A DNA stretch of 64,000 nt from Promicromonospora panici (lineage in GTDB: Bacteria; Actinomycetota; Actinomycetes; Actinomycetales; Cellulomonadaceae): contig NZ_UWYY01000011.1 in assembly GCF_900608595.1 (NCBI RefSeq), forward strand, positions 62,001 to 126,000. Reading direction: 5' to 3'. Shown piece by piece: positions 43,174 to 51,657 of the stretch. Position 1 is the stretch's first letter. Each line of letters begins with the position of its first letter. The translations under genes and the position numbers were made by a program. A model generated the notes under the pieces. It was not told the DNA's origin. It made no database searches and saw nothing but the letters and a program-made list of their open reading frames with translations.

Positions 43174-44445
43174 ATGATTCGACGTTCCACGGCGGCGCGC
43201 GGTCTTGCGATCGCCGCTGTCCTCAGCGTAGGCCTCGCGGCCTGTTCCACCTCCGGAGGGGAGGGGGAGGGCTCGACCGATCCGCTGAAGATCGGAACCC
43301 TGCTCCCGCTCACCGGCAACCTCGCCTACCTTGGCCCGCCTGAGGTCGCGGGCGTCGGCCTTGCCGTAGACGACATCAACGCCGCCGGCGGCGTCCTCGA
43401 CAACGACGTGGAGGTCGTGCCCTCTGACTCCGGCGACGGCGACAACCTTGCGGTCTCGACCAACTCGGTCACCGACCTGCTCGGCCAGGACGTCAGCGCC
43501 ATCATTGGTGCCGCCTCCTCGACGGTGACGCTCAACGTCGTCGACTCGGTGACCGAGGCCGGCGTCATCCAGGTGTCGCCCGCCAACACCTCGACCACGC
43601 TGTCGGGCTACTCGCCCCTCTTCGCGCGGACCGCCCCGCCGGACACCGTCCAGGGTCAGGCGCTCGGTTCGCTCATGCTCGATGACGGGCACATGAAGGT
43701 TGCGTTCCTCACCATGCAGGACGACTACGCGACCGGTCTGCGCGACAACGTGCAGAAGGCCGTCGAGGCCGGCGGCGGTGAGGTCGTCTACGGCGCCACC
43801 GGCGACGGCACCGAGTTCGCTCAGGCCGAGACCAACTTCTCGAACGTGGTCGCGGACGCCCTGGCCGCCAAGCCCGACGCGATCGCCATCTTCGCCTTCG
43901 AGGAGACCAAGGCGGCCATCGCGGAGCTGGTCACCCAGGACTGGGAGTTCGCCGGCAAGACGTACCTCTGTGACGGCAACACGGCCGACTACTCGAAGGA
44001 CTTCGACAAGGGCACGCTGGAGGGCGTCAAGGGCACCATCCCCGGCGCCGACGCCCCGGAGGACTTCAAGCAGCGCCTGACCGACTGGTACCAGGAGGAG
44101 AACGGCGAGGAGCTGGCCGACTACGCGTATGGCCCCGAGTCGTACGACGCCGCCATCCTCATCGCGCTCGCCGCGGTTCGCGGTGAGGGCACCGACGGCC
44201 AGACGATCGCCGACAACATCCGCGCCGTCTCGGGCTCGGAGGAGGGCGCCACCCCGGTCTCGACGTTCGAGGAGGGCGTCGCGGCGCTCGAGGCGGGCGA
44301 CGAGATCGCTTACCAGGGCGTCTCGGGCATCGGGCCGCTGAACGAGGACAACGACCCGTCGTCCGCGTTCGTCGGCGTCTACGAGTACGACAACGCGAAC
44401 AAGAACATCTGGACCAAGGTCGTCGAGGGCTCGGTCGAGGGCTGA
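43174..44445 (+). CDS. livK: Branched-chain amino-acid ABC transporter substrate-binding lipoprotein (LivK type)
   Basis: A 423-aa lipoprotein with lipobox LAAC (Cys24), then a Ser/Gly/Glu linker and a periplasmic-binding-protein type I fold: LKIGTLLPLTGNLAYLGPP, GVGLAVDDINAAGG, IIGAASSTVTLNVVDSV, QVSPANTSTTL and the C-terminal SGIGPLNEDNDP. It captures Leu/Ile/Val or related substrates outside the cell and delivers them to the permeases encoded downstream. AAGGGGACC precedes ATG 43174. A strong terminator follows, and the permease operon has its own promoter, so the binding protein can be made in excess. Confidence 0.92.
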   Translation: MIRRSTAARGLAIAAVLSVGLAACSTSGGEGEGSTDPLKIGTLLPLTGNLAYLGPPEVAGVGLAVDDINAAGGVLDNDVEVVPSDSGDGDNLAVSTNSVTDLLGQDVSAIIGAASSTVTLNVVDSVTEAGVIQVSPANTSTTLSGYSPLFARTAPPDTVQGQALGSLMLDDGHMKVAFLTMQDDYATGLRDNVQKAVEAGGGEVVYGATGDGTEFAQAETNFSNVVADALAAKPDAIAIFAFEETKAAIAELVTQDWEFAGKTYLCDGNTADYSKDFDKGTLEGVKGTIPGADAPEDFKQRLTDWYQEENGEELADYAYGPESYDAAILIALAAVRGEGTDGQTIADNIRAVSGSEEGATPVSTFEEGVAALEAGDEIAYQGVSGIGPLNEDNDPSSAFVGVYEYDNANKNIWTKVVEGSVEG

Positions 44446-44472
44446 CCTGCTCGTCCTTGACTACCGAACCGT

Positions 44473-44510
44473 GATCGGCCCGGACACCCCGCGGGGTGGC
44501 CGGGCCGATC
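44473..44510 (+). terminator. Terminator after livK
   Basis: Arms 44473-44490 (GATCGGCCCGGACACCCC) and 44493-44510 pair over 18 bp with one mismatch and a 2-nt loop, followed by GTTGTGG. Confidence 0.85.
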
Positions 44511-44644
44511 GTTGTGGAACCGGGACCAAGGCGGGTCCCGAACCGGACACCGAGCCCGTCACCAGCCGCGCGACGCACGCCCGTCACCCGGTCCGCAACG
44601 GCGCGGATCGTTTCGATTCCGGGCCTACGGGCTGCCGAAACTCC

Positions 44645-44690
44645 GTGTGACACGACGTGTGTAACCCGTGACACACGGTGCGGCTACACT
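44645..44690 (+). promoter_or_regulatory. Probable promoter/operator of the Liv permease operon
   Basis: Contains GTGTGACACG, GTGTGTAAC and GTGACACACGGTGCGGCTACACT, with TACACT (44685-44690) as likely -10. The GT[CG]ACACA...GTG...GGCTAC layout matches the livK promoter at 43091-43111. Confidence 0.5.
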
Positions 44691-44812
44691 TCCGGCACGC
44701 TGATGCCATCAGTTTGATGCAGGCCTGGTTAAGCAGGGCTAAATCTTCGTGGCGTCGTGCGGCACCGAGACCTCGGAGCACTACACACCAGAACCGACGG
44801 AGGACCCGGCAG

Positions 44813-46222
44813 ATGACAGCCGACCGACCGAACCTCGCGACGGCCGCGCGCAGGCTCATGGCCACGCTCGTGGTAGCAGCCTTCCCGGCCCTGCTCGCCG
44901 CGGCGCCAGCCATGGCAGCCACGGCGCCAGTCGCGACAGACTGCACACCCGAAGCCTCGACGGCCTGCGTCGCGGCAATCGTCATGGACGAGGAGAACAA
45001 CTTCGTCCCGGACGTCGGCGTCACCATCTCCGGCGCCGAGTTCGAGGCCCAGGTGACCACCACCCAGGAGGGCCCGGTGTCCGTGGAGGTGCCGCAGGTC
45101 GGCACGTACACGATCACCCTCGATGAGGCGACGGTGCCCGACGGGCTGTTCCCCGACCCGCCCGAGATCGACGTGACGGCGCAGAGGGGCTCCACTGCGC
45201 GCGGCGCGATCACCCTCGGCGACCAGCCGGCCGGTGCCGCGCCGACGGCCGAGCCGGGCGAGACCGCGACCGGCGGTGCCGAGACGCCCGCAGCGGGCGA
45301 GGCGGGGTCCGAGGAGGCGACGTCGGGCGGGTTCTCCCTGGCGAACGCCTGGCAGAAGTTCGGCCTGGGTATCCGCCTCGGCCTGCTGCTCGCGCTGGCG
45401 TCCGTGGGCATCAGCCTGATCTACGGCACGACCGGCCTGTCGAACTTCGCGCACGGCGAGCAGTTCACGCTCGGGGCCGTGCTGGCCTTCATGGGGATCA
45501 ACATGTGGGGCCTGCCGTTCTGGCCGGCGGCGATCCTCGCGGTGGTCATCTGCACGGCCACCGGCTTCGTGCAGGACGTCGTGCTGTGGAAGCCGCTGCG
45601 GCAGCGCTCTACGCGACTGACGCAGCTCATGATCATCACGATCGGGCTCTCGATCACCCTGCAGTTCACGATCCAGCTGCTGATCGGCAACGGCTCGGAG
45701 CGCATCCTGAACACGAACCCGACGTCGATGACGATCGCCGGGATCAGGCTCTCGTCCTGGTCCTGGGCGTCGATGGCCGTCGCGGTCCTCGCGATCCTGT
45801 TCATCGGCTGGTTCCTCACCCGCACGCGCATCGGGCGGGCCACGCGCGCCGTGTCGGACAACCCGGCGCTCGCCTCCGCCACCGGCATCAACCCGGACAA
45901 GATCGTCCGCATCGTCTGGACCATGTCCACCGGATTCGCCGGCCTGGCGGGCCTCATGTACGGCCTGTCCGTGGGCACCTTCAGCTGGAACACCGGCATG
46001 CAGATGCTCCTGCTGATGTTCGCGGCCGTGACGTTGGGTGGCCTCGGGACGGCGTTCGGCGCGCTGGCGGGGTCGATGGTCATCGGCGTCGTCGTCGAGA
46101 TGTCGCCGCTCATCCCCGGCATGCCGAACGACCTCCGCTACGCCACCGCGCTCGCGATCCTGATTCTCGTCCTCCTGCTGCGGCCGCAAGGCCTGCTCGG
46201 CCGGCGCGAGCGGATCGGGTGA
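44813..46222 (+). CDS. livH: LivH-type permease with signal peptide and extracellular beta domain at its N-terminus
   Basis: A 469-aa protein. A cleavable-looking signal (~14-36, AAAPAMAATAP) precedes an extracellular domain of ~90 residues (~42-130) with the pattern of a carboxypeptidase-regulatory/Ig-like beta sandwich (VAAIVMDEENNFVPDVGVTI, VPQVGTYTITLDE). An Ala/Glu/Thr linker follows, then a normal ~290-aa LivH permease with eight helices, GTTGLSNFAHGEQFTLGA and the coupling loop AVSDNPALASATGIN. Standard LivH proteins lack the extra domain. It may help dock the binding protein. GGAGG precedes ATG 44813. Confidence 0.9.
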   Translation: MTADRPNLATAARRLMATLVVAAFPALLAAAPAMAATAPVATDCTPEASTACVAAIVMDEENNFVPDVGVTISGAEFEAQVTTTQEGPVSVEVPQVGTYTITLDEATVPDGLFPDPPEIDVTAQRGSTARGAITLGDQPAGAAPTAEPGETATGGAETPAAGEAGSEEATSGGFSLANAWQKFGLGIRLGLLLALASVGISLIYGTTGLSNFAHGEQFTLGAVLAFMGINMWGLPFWPAAILAVVICTATGFVQDVVLWKPLRQRSTRLTQLMIITIGLSITLQFTIQLLIGNGSERILNTNPTSMTIAGIRLSSWSWASMAVAVLAILFIGWFLTRTRIGRATRAVSDNPALASATGINPDKIVRIVWTMSTGFAGLAGLMYGLSVGTFSWNTGMQMLLLMFAAVTLGGLGTAFGALAGSMVIGVVVEMSPLIPGMPNDLRYATALAILILVLLLRPQGLLGRRERIG

Positions 46223-46235
46223 AAGGACAACTCCC

Positions 46236-47222
46236 ATGGAAGAACTGAGCCGAATCCTCACGCAAGCGGCCGGCGAGCTGATCGCCCCGACCACCGCTGC
46301 CTACGTGCTGGCCGCGATAGGCCTCAACCTGCACTTCGGTTACACCGGACTGCTCAACATGGGCCAGGCGGGCTTCATGCTGCTCGGCGCCTACGGCTTC
46401 GGGATCTCGACGATCGCCGGTGCGCCCCTGTGGCTCGCCCTGATCGTCGCGCTGGTCGCGAGCATCCTGTTCGCGCTGATCCTGGGTATGCCCACCCTGA
46501 AGCTACGTGGTGACTACTTGGCGATCGTGACCATCGCGGCCGCCGAGATCGTGCGCATGCTCGGCCGCTCCAGCGGTCTCGCCGAGTGGACCGGTGGCCA
46601 GGCGGGCTTGCGCGGCAACGAGTTCAAGGACACGTTCGCCGCGCTCTCGCCCCTGCCCGACGGCCGTACCGCTATCGGCCCGTTCGAGTACCTCAACAAC
46701 GGTTCCGACTCCTGGTGGGTCCGGCTCGTCGGCTGGAGCCTCGTCGCGCTCGCCCTCGTCTTCGTCTGGCTGCTCACCCGCAGCCCGTGGGGCCGCCTCC
46801 TGAAGGGGGTCCGCGAGGACGAGGACGCCGTCCGGGCGCTGGGCAAGAACGTCTACGCCATCAAGATGCAGGCCCTCATCCTGGGCGGCGTCTTCGGATC
46901 CCTCGGCGGTGTGTTGTACGTGCTACCGCGCGCCATCCAGCCCGACGGCATGGCCCGGTCGATGACGTTCTTCGTCTGGACCGTGCTGTTGCTCGGTGGT
47001 GCGGCGACCCTGTTCGGGCCCGTGCTCGGCGCGATGCTCTTCTGGGCCGTCTTCATGCTCCTGCGGGCCGGCCTGCGCGAGGGCATGGCCGGCACACTCG
47101 CTCCCACCCAGGTGGAGAACATCGGTGGTCTCGTCGTGGGCCTGGCCCTGATGCTGCTGGTGATCTTCCGCCCGCAAGGAATCTTGGGGAACAAGAAGGA
47201 GCTGGCCTTCGATGCCCGATGA
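46236..47222 (+). CDS. livM: LivM-type branched-chain amino-acid permease
   Basis: A 328-aa permease with ~8-10 membrane helices. Conserved parts include LNLHFGYTGLLNMGQAGFM near the N-terminus, TLKLRGDYLAIVTIAAAEI, and the coupling loop GVREDEDAVRALGKN. It pairs with LivH in the membrane to form the channel. GAAAGG precedes ATG 46236, 13 nt after the livH stop. It overlaps livG by 11 nt (47212-47222). Confidence 0.93.
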   Translation: MEELSRILTQAAGELIAPTTAAYVLAAIGLNLHFGYTGLLNMGQAGFMLLGAYGFGISTIAGAPLWLALIVALVASILFALILGMPTLKLRGDYLAIVTIAAAEIVRMLGRSSGLAEWTGGQAGLRGNEFKDTFAALSPLPDGRTAIGPFEYLNNGSDSWWVRLVGWSLVALALVFVWLLTRSPWGRLLKGVREDEDAVRALGKNVYAIKMQALILGGVFGSLGGVLYVLPRAIQPDGMARSMTFFVWTVLLLGGAATLFGPVLGAMLFWAVFMLLRAGLREGMAGTLAPTQVENIGGLVVGLALMLLVIFRPQGILGNKKELAFDAR

Positions 47223-48222
47223 GACGACGGAGAACACCGTGACTACGGAGAACACCGTGACTGAGGTGACCGAGCCCGCGAGCACCGTGGAGGCGCTGGA
47301 CGCGGTCGGGCGCAGCGACTCCGCGGCGGCCAGAGCGGCTGAGCACGTGCTCGCCGCCGTCGAGCCGAAGGTGGGGGTCAGCAAGCCCGACACGATCCTG
47401 ATGGCCGACGGCGTGCAGCGCCGGTTCGGCGGCATGACCGCTGTCGACGTCGAGCACTTGGAGGTCCAGCGGGGTGTCATCACCGCCCTGATCGGTCCCA
47501 ACGGCGCGGGCAAGACCACGTTCTTCAACCTGCTCACCGGGTTCGACAAGCCCAACCAGGGCACATGGTCCTTCGAGGGCAGGTCGCTGGCCGGGACGAG
47601 CGCCGCCAAGATGGCACGCAACGGCATGGTCCGCACGTTCCAGCTCACCAAGGCGCTGTCGCGCCTCACGGTGATGCAGAACATGCTGCTCGCCGCGATG
47701 GACAACCCGGGCGAGAACCTGTTCGGCTCGCTGGTGCGGCCGCTGTGGTCCGGCACGGAGAAGCGGAACACCGAGAAGGCGCTCGAGATCCTCTCGCGGT
47801 TCAAGCTCGACACCAAGAAGGACGACTTCGCGGGGTCGCTCTCCGGTGGTCAGCGCAAGCTGCTCGAGATGGCCAGGGCCCTGATGACGGACCCGACGAT
47901 GATCATGCTCGACGAGCCGATGGCGGGTGTGAATCCCGCCCTGGTGCAGTCGCTGCTCCACCACATCCAGGCGCTGCGCGACGAGGGCATGACCGTGCTG
48001 TTCGTGGAGCACGACATGCATGCGGTCCGGCACATCTCCGACTGGGTGGTGGTCATGGCCGAGGGCAGGATCGTGGCCGAGGGCCCGCCCCAGTCCGTCA
48101 TGCAGGACCAGGCAGTGATCGACGCCTACCTCGGCGCCCACCACGACACCGACCTCGGGGACGACTCCCTGCTCGACCCCGCGGTGCTGGCCCGGCTCGA
48201 GGCCGAGGAGGAGAAGCGATGA
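47212..48222 (+). CDS. livG: LivG-type ABC transporter ATP-binding protein
   Basis: A 336-aa ATPase with an N-terminal Thr/Glu/Val-rich extension of ~60 residues that is not usual for LivG and carries a short tandem repeat (ENTVTTENTVTEV). The nucleotide-binding domain has Walker A GPNGAGKTT, signature LSGGQRKLLEMARAL, Walker B IMLDEPMAGVNP and switch His in FVEHDMHAV, the LivG pattern. It acts with LivF on the LivHM core. A start further in is possible, for example near the MADGVQRRFGG motif, but the livM overlap favours ATG 47212. Confidence 0.92.
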   Translation: MPDETTENTVTTENTVTEVTEPASTVEALDAVGRSDSAAARAAEHVLAAVEPKVGVSKPDTILMADGVQRRFGGMTAVDVEHLEVQRGVITALIGPNGAGKTTFFNLLTGFDKPNQGTWSFEGRSLAGTSAAKMARNGMVRTFQLTKALSRLTVMQNMLLAAMDNPGENLFGSLVRPLWSGTEKRNTEKALEILSRFKLDTKKDDFAGSLSGGQRKLLEMARALMTDPTMIMLDEPMAGVNPALVQSLLHHIQALRDEGMTVLFVEHDMHAVRHISDWVVVMAEGRIVAEGPPQSVMQDQAVIDAYLGAHHDTDLGDDSLLDPAVLARLEAEEEKR

Positions 48223-48983
48223 ACGACTCAGCCGAGACCGCCAAGCGGGAGACCCTGCTCAAGGCGACCGACATCGTGGCCGGCTACGTGCCCGGCGTGA
48301 ACATCCTGAACGAGTGCAACCTCGAGGTCGCCAAGGGCGAACTTGTCGGCATCATCGGCCCGAACGGCGCCGGTAAGTCGACGCTGCTCAAGGCCCTGTT
48401 CGGCCTGGTGCACGTCAGCTCGGGCACCGTCACGATGGCCGGCGAGGACATCACCAACCACAAGGCGAACAGCCTCGTCTCGCAGGGTGTCGGCTTCGTG
48501 CCCCAGAACAACAACGTGTTCCCCTCGCTCACCGTCGAGGAGAACATGCAGATGGGCGTGTACCTCAAGCCCAAGATGTTCGCCGAGCGGTTCGAGTTCA
48601 TCACCGACCTGTTCCCCACCCTGGGGGAGCGGCGTACGCAGCGTGCGGGCGCCATGTCGGGTGGTGAGCGCCAGATGGTCGCGATGGCCCGCGCGCTGAT
48701 GATGAACCCGTCGGTGCTGCTCCTCGACGAGCCGTCCGCCGGGCTGTCGCCGGTGCGTCAGGACGAGACGTTCCTGCGCACTCGGATGATCAACAAGGCC
48801 GGTGTGTCCATCGTCATGGTGGAGCAGAACGCGCGCCGCTGCCTGCAGATCTGCGACCGCGGCTACGTGCTCGACCAGGGCCAGAACGCGTACACCGGGA
48901 CGGGCCGCGAGCTGCAGGCCGATCCCAAGGTGATCTCGCTGTACCTGGGCACCCTGGCGGAGGACGTGGACAAGGCCTCCTGA
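48219..48983 (+). CDS. livF: LivF-type ABC transporter ATP-binding protein
   Basis: A 254-aa ATPase: Walker A GPNGAGKST, Q-loop VPQNNNVFPSLTVEEN, signature MSGGERQMVAMARAL, Walker B VLLLDEPSAGLSP, and EQNARR in place of the switch His region, as is normal for LivF. ATG overlaps the livG stop by 4 nt, with GAGGAGAAGC upstream. It completes the transporter operon livH-M-G-F. A family B repeat array follows the stop. Confidence 0.93.
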   Translation: MNDSAETAKRETLLKATDIVAGYVPGVNILNECNLEVAKGELVGIIGPNGAGKSTLLKALFGLVHVSSGTVTMAGEDITNHKANSLVSQGVGFVPQNNNVFPSLTVEENMQMGVYLKPKMFAERFEFITDLFPTLGERRTQRAGAMSGGERQMVAMARALMMNPSVLLLDEPSAGLSPVRQDETFLRTRMINKAGVSIVMVEQNARRCLQICDRGYVLDQGQNAYTGTGRELQADPKVISLYLGTLAEDVDKAS

Positions 48984-48989
48984 CCCTCA

Positions 48990-49085
48990 TCCTGGCGAGG
49001 TAGAACCCTGGCGAGGTAGAACCGTAGCGACGCCACGGTTCTACCTCGCCCCAGTTCTACCTCGCCAGGGTTCTACCTCGGCGGG
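48990..49085. repeat. Family B array, copy 3: two units and three inverted units
   Basis: GAGGTAGAAC units start at 48997 and 49013. Inverted GTTCTACCTC units start at 49038, 49054 and 49070, all with 16-bp spacing. It lies between livF and the threonine aldolase gene in the same direction and probably terminates the Liv operon. Its right end touches the aldolase ribosome binding site (GGGGGGAG). Confidence 0.85.
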
Positions 49086-49099
49086 GGGAGAATTGGCGG

Positions 49100-50254
49100 G
49101 TGCTGCACTTTGCCTCCGACAACTACGCTCCCGTACATCCCGAGGTCATGGCCGCCATCGGCGCGGCGAACGACGGCGCCGCCGTCTCGTACGGCGCCGA
49201 TCCCGTGTCTGCCCGCCTGCAGGAGCGGGCCACCGAGGTGTTCGGCGAGCACGCCCGCATCTTCCCCGTGCTGAACGGCACGGGCGCGAACGTCATCAGC
49301 CTCATGGCCGTCGCCCCGCGGTGGGGCGGCGTGATCGCGAGCGACGTCGCGCACGTCCACACCGACGAGAACGGCGCCCCCGAGCGGGTCGGCGGCCTCA
49401 AGATCCTCGCGATCCCGAGCGTGGCGGGCCGTATCGGTCCGGACGCCGTGGACCGCTACGCCGGCGACATCGGCGACGTGCATCGCGCGCAGCCCGCGGT
49501 GCTCAGCCTCACGCAGGTCACCGAGCTCGGCACCGTCTACTCGGTCGCCGACCTCAAGCTCCTCGCCGACACGGCCCACGCGGCGGGCCTGCGCGTGCAC
49601 GTCGACGGGTCGCGGCTCGCGAACGCCGCGGCCACGCTCGGCGTCGGGCTGCGGGACCTCACCACCGACGTCGGCGTCGACATCGTGTCCCTCGGCGCCG
49701 CCAAGAACGGCGGCATGCTGGGCGAGGCGGTCGTCGTGCTGTCCGACGGCGGCGGCCCTGGCACCGCGGCCGGCCCGGCCGAAGCGGTGCCGTACCTCCG
49801 CAAGGCCACCATGCAGCTCGCGTCGAAGACCCGGTTCCTGTCCGCGCAGCTCCTGGCGCTGCTCGGCGAGCCCGGCGCGCCGACGTCCGGCACCGGGGAC
49901 AACGCGCCCTTGTGGCTGCGCAACGCCGCGCGCTCCAACTTGATGGCCGCACGCCTGCGCGCGGGGATCGAGGCGGCAGGGCTGACCGGGTCCGGCGGAT
50001 CCGGGGGTCCCGATCTGAGCCTGTCGAAGGGCGACCAACGTGGCGCGATCCGTTTCACCTGCCGCACCGAGGCGAACGCCGTGTTCGCGACGCTGCCGCG
50101 TGCGGCGGCGAACCGCGCGCGGGCCCACGTGCGGTTCTACGACTGGGCGCCGGGCGAGACGGCCGACCGCGTCGAGGTGCGCTGGATGTGCTCGTGGGAC
50201 ACGACCGAGGCGGACGTCGACGAGCTCGTGCGGACGGTCGCCGCCGCTCTCTGA
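49100..50254 (+). CDS. Low-specificity L-threonine aldolase
   Basis: A 384-aa PLP enzyme that splits threonine to glycine and acetaldehyde. FASDNYAPVHPEVMAAI at the start, HTDENGAPE, LRVHVDGSRLANA and the PLP-lysine motif SLGAAKNGGMLGEA (Lys202) match the beta-eliminating lyase family. GTG 49100 is the start, with GGGGGGAG upstream and the usual homolog N-terminus. Residues ~295-312 are a Gly/Ser/Asp-rich insert encoded partly by a family D repeat. It follows the Liv operon but is separated from it by a terminator-like array. Confidence 0.9.
   Translation: MLHFASDNYAPVHPEVMAAIGAANDGAAVSYGADPVSARLQERATEVFGEHARIFPVLNGTGANVISLMAVAPRWGGVIASDVAHVHTDENGAPERVGGLKILAIPSVAGRIGPDAVDRYAGDIGDVHRAQPAVLSLTQVTELGTVYSVADLKLLADTAHAAGLRVHVDGSRLANAAATLGVGLRDLTTDVGVDIVSLGAAKNGGMLGEAVVVLSDGGGPGTAAGPAEAVPYLRKATMQLASKTRFLSAQLLALLGEPGAPTSGTGDNAPLWLRNAARSNLMAARLRAGIEAAGLTGSGGSGGPDLSLSKGDQRGAIRFTCRTEANAVFATLPRAAANRARAHVRFYDWAPGETADRVEVRWMCSWDTTEADVDELVRTVAAAL
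50015..50033. repeat. Family D repeat inside the threonine aldolase gene
   Basis: CTGAGCCTGTCGAAGGGCG in frame, encoding a Ser/Leu/Lys segment of a poorly conserved loop between helices. It is a near copy, in reverse orientation, of the sequence at 39218-39241. Confidence 0.7.
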
Positions 50255-50328
50255 GCAGGGCGCTCCGAGCGCGGCGGGCGCGGGGGCCGATTGCACGCGA
50301 GGTCGGCGATTGGGTGACACTGAGCCCC

Positions 50329-51642
50329 ATGACCAGTTTTCGCCCGCTCGGCCTGGTCGCCGCCGTGGTTCTCGCGGTGGCGAGCCTGGTCGGCGGCTGC
50401 GCCGGTCCGACGACGGAACCTGAGCCGACAGCGCTGCCCGAGCCCGCTCAGTCGAACGCCCAGCCGAACACCCCGTCGGAGAGCCGGCCGGCCTCTTCGC
50501 CGCCGGGCGGTACGCCGTCCGGCTCGGGATCGCCGTCCGCCGAGGCGTCGCCCGGGGAACCGACCGCGAGCCCCGGCGCCACCGCGGGACCGGCGCAGCC
50601 CGTGCCCGAGCCGACGCCGGGGGAGCCGGACCTGTCGCTCGTCGCCGGCTGGACCCTGGAGGAGAAGGTCGGCCAGATCGTCATGGTGGGCCTCCCCGTG
50701 GCCGGCCCGTTCCAGCCGACGTTCGACATGCTCCGAAACAACCAGATCGGTGGCGTGTTCCTGCACGGCCGTACCCAGGCCGGCCGGCAACCGGTGAAGA
50801 ACCTGGTCGACGCCGCCGTCGACGCCGCGGCGAAGGAGCGGGAGCCGCTCTTCGTGGCGACCGACCAGGAGGGCGGCGCCGTGCAGGTCCTGCGCGGCGC
50901 GGGGTTCAGCGACATACCGAGCGCGCTCGACCAGGCGGAGCTGGACCCGTCCGAGCTCCAGGCCCGGTCCCGGAAATGGGGGCGCGAGCTCGCGGCCTCG
51001 GGCGTGAACCTCAACCTGGCGCCGGTGCTGGACCTCGTCCCGCCCGCGACGGCCTCGTCGAACGCGCCGATCGGCGCGTTCGGGCGGAACTACGGGTACA
51101 CGGCGGAGTCGGTGATCGCGCACGGCAACGCGTTCGCGCAGGGGCAGCGCGACGCCGGCGTGGAGACATCGATCAAGCACTTCCCCGGGCTGGGCCGCGT
51201 CACCGGGAACACCGACACCACGGCCGGGGTGACCGATACGGTCACCGGCCCCGACGCCCCTTCGGTGGACGTGTTCGACGCCGGTATCGAGGCGGGCACT
51301 GGCCTGGTCATGATGTCGTCGGCGATCTACACGCAGATCGATCCGGACGCGCCCGCCGTGTTCAGCCCGAAGGCGGTGGGCCTGGTGCGCGAGCTCGGGT
51401 TCGACGGCGTCATCGTCTCGGACGACCTGTCCGCGGCGGTGCAGGTCGAGGGCGTGCCTGCGGGGCAGCGCGCGGTCCGCGCCGTCGACGCCGGGGTGGA
51501 CCTGGTGCTCGCCTCTGCCAAGCCGTCGGTCACGCCGGCCATGGTGAACGCGCTGATCAGGACGGCGCGCGCCGACCCGGCGTTCGCCGCGAAGGTGGAC
51601 GCGGCGGCGGCCCGGGTCGTCGCGGCCAAGGCCGGCCTCTGA
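50329..51642 (+). CDS. GH3 beta-N-acetylhexosaminidase-like lipoprotein
   Basis: A 437-aa lipoprotein with lipobox VGGC (Cys24) and a ~75-residue Pro/Ser/Thr/Glu linker. The GH3 domain begins at ~100 with LVAGWTLEEKVGQIVMVG. ATDQEGGAVQVL, LAPVLDL, SIKHFPGLGRV (the NagZ-type KHFPGHG motif with Leu for His) and GVIVSDDLSA with the nucleophile Asp follow. NagZ-type enzymes use the His of the KHFPGHGxxxxDxH motif region. The Leu substitution and the DTTA sequence after it may affect activity. It probably acts on peptidoglycan or chitin fragments outside the cell. GTG 50314 is an alternative start. Confidence 0.88.
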   Translation: MTSFRPLGLVAAVVLAVASLVGGCAGPTTEPEPTALPEPAQSNAQPNTPSESRPASSPPGGTPSGSGSPSAEASPGEPTASPGATAGPAQPVPEPTPGEPDLSLVAGWTLEEKVGQIVMVGLPVAGPFQPTFDMLRNNQIGGVFLHGRTQAGRQPVKNLVDAAVDAAAKEREPLFVATDQEGGAVQVLRGAGFSDIPSALDQAELDPSELQARSRKWGRELAASGVNLNLAPVLDLVPPATASSNAPIGAFGRNYGYTAESVIAHGNAFAQGQRDAGVETSIKHFPGLGRVTGNTDTTAGVTDTVTGPDAPSVDVFDAGIEAGTGLVMMSSAIYTQIDPDAPAVFSPKAVGLVRELGFDGVIVSDDLSAAVQVEGVPAGQRAVRAVDAGVDLVLASAKPSVTPAMVNALIRTARADPAFAAKVDAAAARVVAAKAGL

Positions 51643-51657
51643 CGCAAGCCGTCGGGA

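Larger units (their letters stand above)
44446..44812. other. Intergenic region with terminator and second promoter, no gene seen
   Basis: 367 bp between the binding protein and the permease operon. It begins with the terminator hairpin (44473-44510) and ends with the promoter-like block at 44645-44690 followed by a ~120-nt leader. No credible reading frame is seen. Confidence 0.6.
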
